This document shows positions 13,641 to 59,828 of a stretch of 64,000 nt of DNA, one piece after another; the stretch's first letter is position 1, and each line of letters opens with the position of its first letter. Source of the stretch: Apus apus (lineage: Eukaryota; Chordata; Aves; Apodiformes; Apodidae); contig NC_067283.1 in assembly GCF_020740795.1 (NCBI RefSeq), positions 43,079,659 through 43,143,658 of the forward strand. Reading direction: 5' to 3'. Made by a program: the position numbers and the translations under genes. The notes below the pieces were generated by a model. That model was not told where the DNA came from. It did not search any database and worked only from the letters and a program-made list of their open reading frames with translations.

Positions 13641-13716
13641 CCCTTACCGCCAGGGCCGGACAGCGCCGGCCCGGCCCCCATCGCCTGGCGCGGCCGCCGC
13701 CGCCGCCGTTCCCGGA

Positions 13717-13726
13717 GGGAATTCCC
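13717..13726. promoter_or_regulatory. Palindromic kappaB-like site
   Basis: GGGAATTCCC fits the GGGRNWYYCC consensus on both strands. It lies about 70 bases upstream of the exon 1 donor, so it may be in exon 1 or in the core promoter. Motif match only. Confidence 0.45.
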
Positions 13727-13757
13727 GCCGGGGGCGGCGCCAGGGCGGGGAGCGGCG

Positions 13758-13769
13758 CGCGCAGGCGCG
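13758..13769. promoter_or_regulatory. NRF-1-like site
   Basis: CGCGCAGGCGCG fits the NRF-1 core GCGCA-N-GCGC. NRF-1 drives many nuclear genes for mitochondrial proteins, which suits TCAIM. Motif match only. Confidence 0.55.
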
Positions 13770-13798
13770 GGGCCGCAGGGGGCGGGCGGGGCGATGGC

Positions 13799-13919
13799 GC
13801 CGGGGCCGGGGCCGGGGCCGGGGCCGGGGCCGGGGCCGGGGCCGGGGCCGGGGCCGGGGCCGGGGCCGGGGCCGGGGCCGGGGCCGGGGCCGGGGCCGGG
13901 GCCGGGGCCGGGGCCGGGG
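13799..13919 (+). repeat. Perfect GGGGCC hexanucleotide array, about 20 units
   Basis: Twenty uninterrupted 6-base units, with the last truncated by one base before an A at 13920. The plus strand is GGGGCC (G-quadruplex prone); the TCAIM sense strand is GGCCCC. It lies about 150-270 bases upstream of the TCAIM exon 1 donor. All six frames stay open through it and would give Gly-Pro, Gly-Ala, Gly-Arg, Pro-Ala and Pro-Arg dipeptide runs. I do not call these genes. Confidence 0.98.
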
Positions 13920-14060
13920 AGGAGTGGAAGCAAAGGACCTTGCTGTTACGGCCGCGGTGTTGCTGCCGCCCTCGGTTGCCAAGCGCGCCGCGAAGGACGG
14001 CGCTGCGGCTGCTCCTCAAAGGCCCTGCTAAGGCAGGGTGCAGGGAGAGCGGTCCCCTTC

Positions 14061-17000
14061 TTCCTTGCAGTGCCTCCTGCTTCCCACGCTGGGGTACTCC
14101 CAGAGCTGTGCCTCGGGGGCAGGGCAGGGGGGTCCCTGGCGCGGGGGGCTGCTGCTGCCGGGCCACGCGGAGGAAAGGCCTTCGCCCGGTCTTCACGCAC
14201 CCTCCACGTTTCCTGCGTTCTGTGGAAAGAAAGGGCCAAGTGGGCCGAGAAGCAGCTGTGAGCTCTGCGGTGCCGAGGGGGAAAGCAAAAGCGGTGTTGC
14301 TGCAGTCACCCACACTCGATGTGCGCTCGCGGCTATGCATCTGTTTTGTCTTCCAAGGTAGCTGGGTGTCAAAAGGCAGCTGATGGGGAGACACGGAGCT
14401 TTAGAGCAAAGACGTCTACTGCTGCAGGGCAGAGAGTGGTTAACTGTTAGGGATTTGAGTGATTTGCATACAGTCTATTGAATTTTCAGGCAGAAGAGGT
14501 TAAGAAGAGGACTGACAAGGTTTAGGAACTAGCTGTAGCTCAATGAAGCTTTAAATCATCAAGTTAACACTCTCACAGCCCTTGGGGGATTTGCATAATT
14601 TCCGTAACGTGCAGCATGTTTTTTGCCTCCCGATAGGAGCCATCAGTTATGTAAGCAAATTGGTTGCATAATTATGCAGATGGGAAAATAAATTTGATTC
14701 AACAGAAAAGCGTGCTGTTCATTTCACCCGGGAGTTCTTTCAACTCGGTGAGGAATAAACTAAACTGGGAAGCAGCAGGTGATGATGCCAGGTACCAGCT
14801 CTGTGGAATAGGGTACCCATTTTCAAACAGCTAGAGCAAGCCATCCCCAAGCACAGGAATTAATTCCTACTTCTTAGCTAAAGGTCTCAACACTTACTGC
14901 TTGTGAAAGTCACCAGAACATTCCATGTGGCTTTATCTGGTCTTGTTATTCCCTATCAGTTCCCAGGACACATCCCACTGGCTCAGCAGGAGCAGCACAG
15001 ACACTTCTGAACAGAAAGCTTGTTTTATACCAGATAAAATAAACAACTGAAGTTTGTATTTTGACTACATCTTGTCCCCTAACACGGAGAATTTTAAGCA
15101 TCACAATGAAGTTGATACAAGCAGCAACGAGCCATTTTCTCTTCACTCTTGTTTCTGTTCTAGTCCTTAGTCTGCAGATGGCCAGAAAGTGGCACCAGTT
15201 TTTCCAGTCCCATCACACACAATAGCACAGGCTCTGAGGCCACTGACATCAACGTTTATTTTTTATACTACTCATCATACTAGTCATTTTAGAAAAGTTA
15301 CACAGAAGGGGTTAAGACTGAAACATGTCAGACCTGGGATGTGCCAAAACACCCTTGCAAAGATGAAGGATGTGTCTGGAGAATGTGAAAGGGCAGACAT
15401 GTGAACTAGTAGCTGCTCTTATGTGGCCATATTTTAGCAAAGCTGAGGAGCATGGCATTAAGGTTTTGGTAATTAAAGATTTGATTACTACACCAGGGAC
15501 ATTTCATTTTACTGCTCTCCTCACTAACATCCATCAGAATTCTTCAGCGAATTGAGCACAAACCAGAGGCCTCGTTGTAGCCTCCACTCGAGTCTGTAGT
15601 TAAAGCTGGAAGCTGGCCACGTCCACAGCTGGGAGTTTCAGCCCAATTTATTCATGAGCATTTGCTACACGATGTGCTACAGTGTGGTGAAAAACTGAAT
15701 AGTCTGACTGATTTCACACATTCTTAACCTCCTCATGCAGCATATCATACTCTAGATTCTTGTAGTAGTTATGAGATATTAAACTCTCCACATCAGCTTT
15801 GCCATTCACCTATCCTCCTGTGTACCTAAATATATTAATTTCAGGGATCTGAATGGAATGAAATAATTTAATGACAATACTGACTCACAGATATTTTGAA
15901 TACTTCGTATAAAGAATATAAAACGTTTATTAACATCTTAACAACTCATCTGAAATGATCCTCCCAGTCACTTTTTATAAAACATTGTAAAACTATCACT
16001 GTAAGACTTCTATTTTCAGCTTCTCACCCTCTGTTCCCAGTTTAAGAAATTCTCAGAACTATCAATGCTTTGAAATAACATTGTGGTAAGTCTTCCAAAC
16101 AACATTATTCTGTTTTAGTTACAAGAAAGTGTCCACACCTAACAAAAGTCATCTTTCCAAGAGCATACCTTGTAATGAGTGAAAACTGAAGAAACATTTT
16201 TACAAAGGGCATTTCTCACACATCTAACAACACATGCTGAAGGAGCACAGCATTGCCTAGACCTGGATACTGAGTGCAGCACAGGAAAGGGGGTTTTTGT
16301 ACCTTTTTCTGTCTCTGTCTGCAAAGAGGTAAGCATACATTTTATTTCCTGTATGAAAAACTAAATACATTTTTTAAATGGCTTAATCTCAAACACAAAA
16401 ATTCTTTCAGCTTCTAAGAAGCAGCAATTTTTACCTGGGAAAAAGAAAAAATATGGATATAGTCTACCTGAGTGGATGGCTACGCAAAACTGCATTGTCT
16501 GTTACACTTAACTTTATACTTTGAAACATTTTTTCATCTTCCCAGGCTTGTTTCCATTACACACTGGAGTTTCGTCCTGTTTAGCACATGGAATTTGTGT
16601 CACCAAAATAGTACTGAGAATGTTGCTCAAGAAACTTTTCTGGCATTTTGATGCACATCAAAATGATCAGATTTCTATGGTATTTCACATGGACACAGAC
16701 AGTATAAAAAAGTGACAGTAAAGCTGTTTAAATTGGCTACTGGTTTATCCTGGTGATTGGGAGAAACACTGTATTGACAGAAACACCAGATATACCAGTT
16801 GTAAAAAAAATCTGAGCAATGATTTGCATTTGGGGAGCTTGTTTTGCTTGTTAATACAAAACATGCCTGAGATTGCACCCTATGAGCTGAAGATGGTACT
16901 CAGGAGATGGAGCCAAAACATTGCATAAATTTTACAGAGTTCCAAGTTAAGCTGGAAGGTCAATTATTAACCTCTGTCTGAAAAATAAATGAACATTTGG

Positions 17001-19150
17001 AATTTTTTTGGGGGGGATGATCTAAGTGAAAAATTCAAGGTTGCTAATAATGGAAAAAATAATGCTGTCTCTAGAATATCCCAAGCTTTGAAGCCATACA
17101 GATTACTAGAATTTTGTCCTTCTGTGTCTCTCACAGTATTAGCCACATCTGCTGCTGCTTACAGAAATGTGGGATTTAGCTGAGGTTCAGATAGTCTCTG
17201 AACTTCCAAGGAAGCTTAAGCTACAAAGACTCTTACAAAAAGTAATTAGCACTAAATGACTTAGTTTCTTACTGTTGACTACACTGCCAATTGTACTTTG
17301 TTGAAGCCTTCCAAAACTGCTCTTGCCAATTATGCTGGAGTGGTTGGAAGGACATCAGTTTAGATTCCTCATCTGAAACCTGATCATTTCTTACCCAGTC
17401 TTTTGGCTACCAGGAAACAAAAGCAGCAGAATGCTACTGGATTTGTCCAGGTGGATAAACCTTACAAATTGCAGAGCCATCTTGGTGTATACGAAGTGGT
17501 GGAACCCAAAGTCCATTTGAACTAGTGACAACTATTCTTCCAGAGAAATTCTGACGTTAAGGGGCTTTTAAAGAAATGCCATTTAATTGTTAGTATTGAA
17601 TCTATTGTTTTTTAGAAGGAAAGCAGATGAGAGCCCTGCAGAAGCACAATACCCTATAAAAACACAAGAGCCTTTATCCTTGCATTTTTATGTACAGGTG
17701 CAGGAGGAAGGCAGTGATCTTGGTGGTCACCAGATTCAATCCTCTCTCTTCCAGTAGCAACTCCCAGACAGACTGAATAAGCAGTGGTATCAAAAAGAGT
17801 CAGGACCTGACCCTGAAGTGGGTCAGGGCCCTTAACAACTGCTGATCAGATTCATGATGTCAGACTGATGGCATGAAATTTAAGACTAGAGTGGCAACCC
17901 TCCCAAAAAATATAAACCTGACAGCCCTCAAAACCATCCAGTCCTAAGATCATGATTGCTTTCATGATTCAGAGACATAAAGGACAGCTGCAATAATGCT
18001 GCCCCAAGAGAGAGGATTTTTCAAACACTGAGGGCTTATGCTAGCATCTTGGCCGTCACTTACGATGGAATAGCCTTAAAAAAACCTATGAACTTCTACA
18101 CCCAAGAGAGCAGAAATTTTCAGCACAGAAAGCTCCAATGGGGGAGGAGAGCAGGACCAAAAGAGCGGTATTACTGGCATGTTTGTGAAGGCTGGCTCTG
18201 GAGACCTAAACTAACACTACAAAAGTGGGGAACTCAGACAACCATAATCTTTGACAGAGGTCCCACAGATTTGCCACAAGAGTTTTCTGATAGAAGATGC
18301 TTGGTCCTTACTCAGGCTGCAGATCAGTAGATGAAGTCTGACTGAAGTAATTCGTGCTCTGAATCTGATTCAGGATTTGCCAGTGAAAAAAATAAAAGTT
18401 CCTGATGAATGAGAAATGCTAGAACTATCTTGCTAGAAGCTTCCATTTCATCATGCAATTGGCAGAAACTAAAACTGGACGAAACCACTTCCCTCTAAGA
18501 GCACAATCAAGGAAGAAAGCAAGTTTTCCTTTTCAGTGAAAGTATGTGTATATACAAATGTGAAGCCATATACAAGTAATTAGTAAGAGACAACTAAAAC
18601 TTCATCTGTGAGGAACTGGTGTAGAGTCTCTCAGTTCTGTGAAGGAAGGTACTCTTAAGTCAGGCATGTCTCATGTGGTGTTTTTTCAAGTTATTTTACT
18701 TTCAGTGCTTTTCACTGGGCTTTTGGAGTAAGTAAATTCAGATCCAAGGTGCACAGAGATGGGACAATATTCTCTCAAGATACTGTGAGGAAGACAAAAG
18801 GCAACATGTAGTACTTTGACAGACTATGAAGCAATGTGGAAAACATCTCATTCAACAACAGTAGATACACTCAATGTGTGCACTTGCACACTATCACCTG
18901 CTGGGAGAAGAAAAACCATTTGTGCTGGATTCTTTGTGAAAGAAGAATGTACTGAGGCTGCAGCTTCCTCTTTATCTAATGATGCCATTACAAAATATCT
19001 GTGTAAGCCAATGTGATAATCTATATAGTTTGGAAAAAATTTTCTCTTTCAGTGCTACTACCTGTATTATCACCCAGCTGAGTATTTAAAAACACAACTT
19101 GAGTTTGAAGCCTTGGTGTAAATCAGTAAGGTACAATCTGAACACAGTGG
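14061..19150. other. Intergenic DNA between TCAIM promoter and TOPAZ1 3' end
   Basis: AT-rich unique-looking sequence. Open frames up to 93 codons (for example 18,049-18,330) lack splice context or any family I recognise. A 10-base-arm hairpin lies at 16,644-16,665 (CATTTTGATG, CA, CATCAAAATG). I see no RNA gene and no clear mobile element. Confidence 0.6.
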
Positions 19151-19158
19151 GAACTGCC

Positions 19159-19164
19159 TTTATT
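19159..19164 (-). terminator. TOPAZ1: TOPAZ1 poly(A) signal AATAAA
   Basis: AATAAA on the minus strand, 37 bases past the TAA stop, followed by a GT-containing stretch (tgtgttcagattgt). It would give a very short 3' UTR. Further signals downstream cannot be excluded. Confidence 0.6.
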
Positions 19165-19200
19165 AATTTGTATTATATTCAACAATGATTGCTTTAACCA

Positions 19201-55242
<36,042 letters not shown>

Positions 55243-55299
55243 CACAGGAGCCTAGAAACACACACAAAAAAACCCCTCATAAAACCCACTCCCCGGTGA

Positions 55300-56050
55300 A
55301 TCTTTAACAGCACCGCAGCTAGCCCAGCACCCAGGAGGGATACAGGCCGGACCAGCAGAGGAGCACAACCCCTCCCAGGCTACGACCTTCGGGGTCGCAC
55401 CCGGCTGGCACAGCCTGACGGAAAGCCCAGGCCTCCCGGGGGAAAGCCCGAACCACCGCTCCCCCTCGCAGCCCGGAGCAGCCCCTCACCCTCACCGCGG
55501 AGCAAGAGGCTCCGGGGCACCGGGGCACCGCACCGCGCCGCGGCCGCCCCTGCCACGCAGCCCCCCGCGCCCGCCGCGCTCCCGTTCCGCCGCCCAGGCC
55601 GCTCCCCGCTCCGGCCCCGCCGCCCACCTGCCCGTCCCTCGACGCGCCGCCCGCCCGGCCTGCCCTGCCCGCGGCGGGTAATGGCGGCGCAGAGCCCCGC
55701 GCTGAGGCGGGGCTGCGCACGGGGCCGGCCGCGGCTGCCCTCGGAGCGGGCGTGGTGGCTCGGTTGAAGGCTGGGAGGGCTGCGTCTTGCTGCTTCCTTG
55801 CCCGAAGCCGCGCTCGGGCGGAGGGGCCGGCAGGGCCGGGCAAGGCCGCAGCTGCGGGCTCAGCGGCGACCTGAGGCGCCGGGGACCTGCGTGGAGCTGC
55901 CGGACCCTGTGAGGCACCGAGTGGTGGGGAAATGTTCGGCTCGCCCCGAGCTGAGTGTTGGGTAGAAAAAACCCCGGGCTGCTCAGCTTGCCGGTTTCTT
56001 CAGGTGTTCCGTCCACCTCAGTGAAGCGGGGTTGCCCCGTTTGTCCTTCA
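55300..56050. promoter_or_regulatory. TOPAZ1: CpG island, TOPAZ1 promoter
   Basis: GC- and CpG-rich block at the 5' end of TOPAZ1. A YY1-like TAATGGCGGC lies at 55,679-55,688. There is no TATA box. A divergent plus-strand transcript could start here, but no plus-strand gene can be recognised. Confidence 0.75.
55496..55700 (-). other. TOPAZ1: TOPAZ1 upstream exon in the CpG island (candidate)
   Basis: The acceptor at 55252 needs a donor upstream. Two candidates occur in the GC-rich block: gtgagg (exon end 55496) and gtgggc after gggcag (exon end 55628). The 5' end is unknown. The minus-strand frame here is open from 55843 and both donors are in frame with the ATG exon, so the exon may be 5' UTR or may encode an N-terminal extension. 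Confidence 0.4.
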
Positions 56051-56946
56051 GGAGCTCTCCAAAATGGAGGGGCAACACGCTGGTTTCCATCACCTTAAAC
56101 AAACTTTTAAATAGTGCGGTTTCTAAGGACCGGGGTGAGGAAAAAAGTAGCTCAAGTAGTTAAACTACCTAGTCAGAAAACAGCCAAAGCTGGTGTTTGG
56201 GCTTCAAATGCTGGTGATGGTTTCAACACGAATGGAGGACACCAAAGCTTCGGGACCATTCCCTGTGGGATAACGTAGAAAGTGGCTCACAAAGTCAGTG
56301 TTGTAAAAAGATTGAACCTAAATGAAGAAGGCTTTGAAAATCACAGATTAATAAACTCAGTAAGGTGATACTTTACTGCCAAGAACGTGATCAGCCAAAC
56401 TGCACACGGCTGATCTGTGTTCTACAAGCCGTGCCTTTCTGTTTGCAGGTGGCCTCTGAGGGATGAAGTACCTGATTCACTCTGACTTCGTGCTTGGGAG
56501 TGTTCACATTTCATTCATCCTCGTTTGAGACCTGTGCACAGAAAGAAAGCTTTTTGTGGCACTACTTTCCAGAAGTGCAGTACCGTGGATGTAGAAGAGC
56601 TGTTGCAGAGTAAAGGCTTGTTTTACCAAATGATGTTTGTTCACTATGTGACTTTAGCTCATGTTACTCACTTTATCTCTCTTTCTCCATCTCTAGGTAG
56701 AGATAATACATCACTGTCCAAATACAGTCAGAGAACACTGGATTTGCAGCAAAGGCTCTCTGTACATGAGGAAAGAACAGGCAGGACGGGAAGTTGTTCA
56801 CTTTCTTTAGCTTATCATCTTGTAGGTTGCACGTGTATGCCTAAGTACAACAAAATAGTAATTGGGTGGCTAATTAAAGTTAATCAAAGTAGAAAATACA
56901 GATTTCTTAGGTAGTTTCTCCCCCAGCTCAGTATTGGTCCTTGGGA

Positions 56947-57242
56947 TCATAGAATCATAGAACCATAGAACCATTCGGGTTGGAAAAGACCCTTGGGATC
57001 ACTGAGTCCAGCCATCATCCCTACTCTACAAAGTTCTCCCCTAAACCATATCCACCAATGCCACATCCAAACAACCCTTGGACACATCCAGGGATGGTGA
57101 CTCAACCACCTCCCTGGGCAGCCTATTCCAGTGTCTGACCATCTTTATGTAAAAAATTTTTCCTAATGTCCAGTCTAATCCTCCCCTGTTGCAGCTTGAA
57201 GCCATTCCCTCTTGTTCTGTCGCTAATTACCTGTGAGAAGAT
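56947..57242 (-). mobile_element. CR1 LINE 3' fragment
   Basis: tcatagaatcatagaacc repeats at the left, then cattcgggttggaaaagacc, cctccctgggcagcctattcc and tttttcctaatgtcc, the reverse complement of a CR1 3' end. 5' truncated, about 300 bases. Confidence 0.93.
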
Positions 57243-58198
57243 AGAAAGGACTCAATACAAGAGAGCTAACTGCACAGTATTTATCATCATCATCAGTGTT
57301 CTGCAAGGCTAGCATTACATAAAACATTCAACTCTGGCTAAATTTGTCCTTCACCAGTTCAAATATAACCTTCTCCAGTGAGAAATATAATCTTTTAAAT
57401 TCAATAGCAAGACAAGAAAGACAAAGATAGGCCAAAAAGCAGTAAAGAAAATGAGAAAGAACAACGTATGAATTATCTAACTGCTCTCCAATATAATTTT
57501 TAAGATTGAGTATTTAGTCAGTTGTTTACAATGATGAGAACCCTACTCAGACCAGATTTTTATGAAATGAATTAAAAATGTACTTTAAATGAATACTAAT
57601 TAAAGACATTCTTCAAGGAAGTTCTTTGAAAAAGGGCTAGACCCCCAGAAAGGACATTTTGAAGCAGCTGTTGATTATGTTAAAAAACAGACTGCCTTCA
57701 GTTTACAACAGTGCTAGATAGAGGTAGTATAAACAATGTCTTGCAAAGCGGATCAATGTAACCATCTTTTACAAATACTTGAAAGAACAGAAAATTGCAA
57801 TACATACACATATTATTTAAAGAAATCCTGTCAAGTGTTTATTAAAACTGGAGGTTGTTAAAGTGGAAATAACCTTTAAATTATATAAACAGCTTAAGAG
57901 GGAAAAATGTGTTAATTTCACATTCCAACAACATTTGAATTAGTAATGCTACTATGCTATAGGAAATGTTTAAACTTCATTTTAAAATTATGTCTTGTTT
58001 GGTAATAAAGATAAATGCTGTTTTCTTTTGAATTTTGTCAGTCTTGTATCTCAATGCCATGTATAAATTTTAGAACTAATTCAACTTTTGCTGATCAGTT
58101 GCTTTGTTTCACTGGTTTCTTGTTCATGCTAACCACTTAAACAGAGTAATAGAAGTATGAGGTACTGAGTGTCTGAAAGTAAAAAGGGAATCCTGGTG

Positions 58199-58265
58199 CT
58201 TTTTTTTTTTGCTTTTTTGTTTATTTGTTTGTTGTTTGTTTTTTTTTCCCTCCCCCCCCTCCCCC
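58199..58265 (+). repeat. Pyrimidine tract (T-rich then C-rich)
   Basis: T runs broken by G, GTTTGTTT units, then CCCTCCCCCCCCTCCCCC. A simple sequence with no evident gene context. Confidence 0.95.
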
Positions 58266-59785
58266 TGAATAACCTGGACACTCAGAGATGCCTGGCAATT
58301 TCCGAGAGTGAAAAAAGAACTTGTGTGACTACATTTATGTAAAGTCCATGAATTTATTATGTTATTATTTTATCCTCTCAGGGGAGCAAGTGTGTGCCTT
58401 CAACTAATGTAGTTTACACTAGTAGTGTGGAGAAATTGTGGCTGCAGATCTAACAATGATACATTTGAGCAGTCTTCCAGAAGTTTTTTAAGGATTGAAA
58501 TTTATAAACACATAAACCAGCTACATAGGTGAGCAAATAATATTATTTTTTTTACTGGGCTGTATTTTAGACTTCGCTAATACACTCACCTAGCAACAGG
58601 GATTGTCTTTTTTATCTGGAGAACTGAAAAGAATTAACTGGAAAATGAATTGTGTTTTTTGTGAGGCAATGTGAAAAGTGTCTCCCTGGACCACTTCTTT
58701 TTGCACTGCTTACATCTTCATACTTGGCTGAGGGATAGATTTGTTACCTTAGTGGAAAGAGTTCGGGGGTGCTGTAATAACTGAGACTAAGCTCTGAAGA
58801 ATACATATAGTCTGTTACGTGCTTTAAAGGCACCAAGTTAATCCCTTAAGTAATACAACCAAAATTCCACAGGACAGAATTTTAGTCCAAGAACGTATGC
58901 TTTTATAACCCCAAGGATTTATTTATTAGCAGTTCTGAGCTATTCGTTTTGCAAAGGTAGCACCCAAGCATAAATAAATGTGGATACAATTTTTAACTTC
59001 TTTATCCCCTGCCTTCTGTTCAATTACATGGGTGTTTTGGAAATAGGTATTGCTGAACTGTTGAACTAAGGAGTTTTGTCTCAAGCCATCCATGTATATC
59101 CCTCTAAAACTGCCTTTGCTTTCCATTCCCAGGCACTTAATGCAGGAGCCACCTTTGACGTGACACCAAACGAGAACTGTGCTAACTGCTCTCGTTAGGC
59201 TAGAAGTACAAAGTACATGTCAGAGTCGTGTCCTTGTAAGCTCAACTGTGTAGATGTTGATCCAGTTCACACTAACAGCTGTTTGCTTGTCTCCTTTGAC
59301 ACAATGAACTCTGTTAGACAAGGGCCAGTATGGTGTTGAGAGCAGAGGTACCTCAGTGGAAATACGTGATCTGTTTTGTGAAGTAGCAGAGTGATTACAC
59401 CACACAGCATCGTGATGGTAGACTAGGTGAATCCAGTGAGTAGCTGGATATTTCAGCCTTTATTTTGGTGTCTGTTTTATTATAGAGCTACAGGGTAGAT
59501 TAAAGTAACTTTATTTTACACCAGTTTAAAATGAGACATTGGAGGAAAAAGGACAGCTGGTGTATTTCATAATGAACCATCTGGCATTTCTTGGTAGATC
59601 CTCTGATTCCTAATTTACTACTGAATTGTGACAGCATGAAAATCAAAATTATTGATTGTGTGGAATCAGTGTTTCCCTCTGGCACATTTTGTTTTCCTTC
59701 AGTTTCTGTCAAAAGATAGTCATAGAAGGGATAAGGACCTCTCAATCTGAGTTTAGTAAAGTTTGAGAGTAATCTATACCATGTG

Positions 59786-59828
59786 TCTTTTTTTTTTTTT
59801 CTCCTTTTTTTTTTTTTTTTTTCTTTTT
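59786..59828 (+). repeat. T-rich pyrimidine tract
   Basis: About 40 bases of T with three C interruptions. Simple sequence. Confidence 0.95.

Larger units (their letters stand above)
198..13647 (-). other. TCAIM: TCAIM introns, contents
   Basis: Introns lie at 198-1831, 1930-4580, 4704-6229, 6477-7632, 7787-8330, 8467-11400 and 11477-13647. They are AT-rich and hold no reading frame I can defend. The 1930-4580 intron carries the ERVL-type LTR. The right end of the last intron (about 12,900 to 13,647) is the left shoulder of the CpG island and contains the CCCAG array. I see nothing else in them. Confidence 0.7.
13648..13770 (-). other. TCAIM: TCAIM exon 1, non-coding (5' end approximate)
   Basis: A strong donor (ggcg|gtaagg on the minus strand) ends the exon at 13648, inside the CpG island just upstream of the coding exons. 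The transcription start is not visible; the right-hand limit is a guess at the GC-box region. If transcription starts further right, the GGGGCC array would fall inside this 5' UTR. Confidence 0.55.
12900..14060. promoter_or_regulatory. TCAIM: CpG island, TCAIM promoter
   Basis: A sharp rise in GC and CpG against an AT-rich background, peaking at 13,150-14,000. It holds the exon 1 donor, several GC boxes (gggcggg-type, 13,732-13,791), an NRF-1-like site, a kappaB-like palindrome, the CCCAG array and the GGGGCC array. No TATA box is evident, as expected for a housekeeping promoter. A divergent plus-strand transcript is possible, but nothing in the sequence proves one. Confidence 0.85.

Noticed and set aside
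13096..14394. Several overlapping long GC-rich open frames of 160-400 codons on both strands
   Set aside because: They are open because the GGGGCC array and CpG island lack stops in all frames. None has a family match or splice context; the real content is the TCAIM promoter and exon 1.
16644..16665. Hairpin with 10-base arms in intergenic DNA
   Set aside because: Short arms with a 2-base spacer are expected a few times by chance in this length of AT-rich DNA; kept only as a note.
18049..18330. 93-codon plus-strand frame in the intergenic region
   Set aside because: No family resemblance and no flanking signals; within the range expected by chance.
56525..56914. 129-codon plus-strand open frame upstream of TOPAZ1
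   Set aside because: No recognised domain, no splice or promoter context beyond proximity to the island, and composition like translated non-coding DNA.
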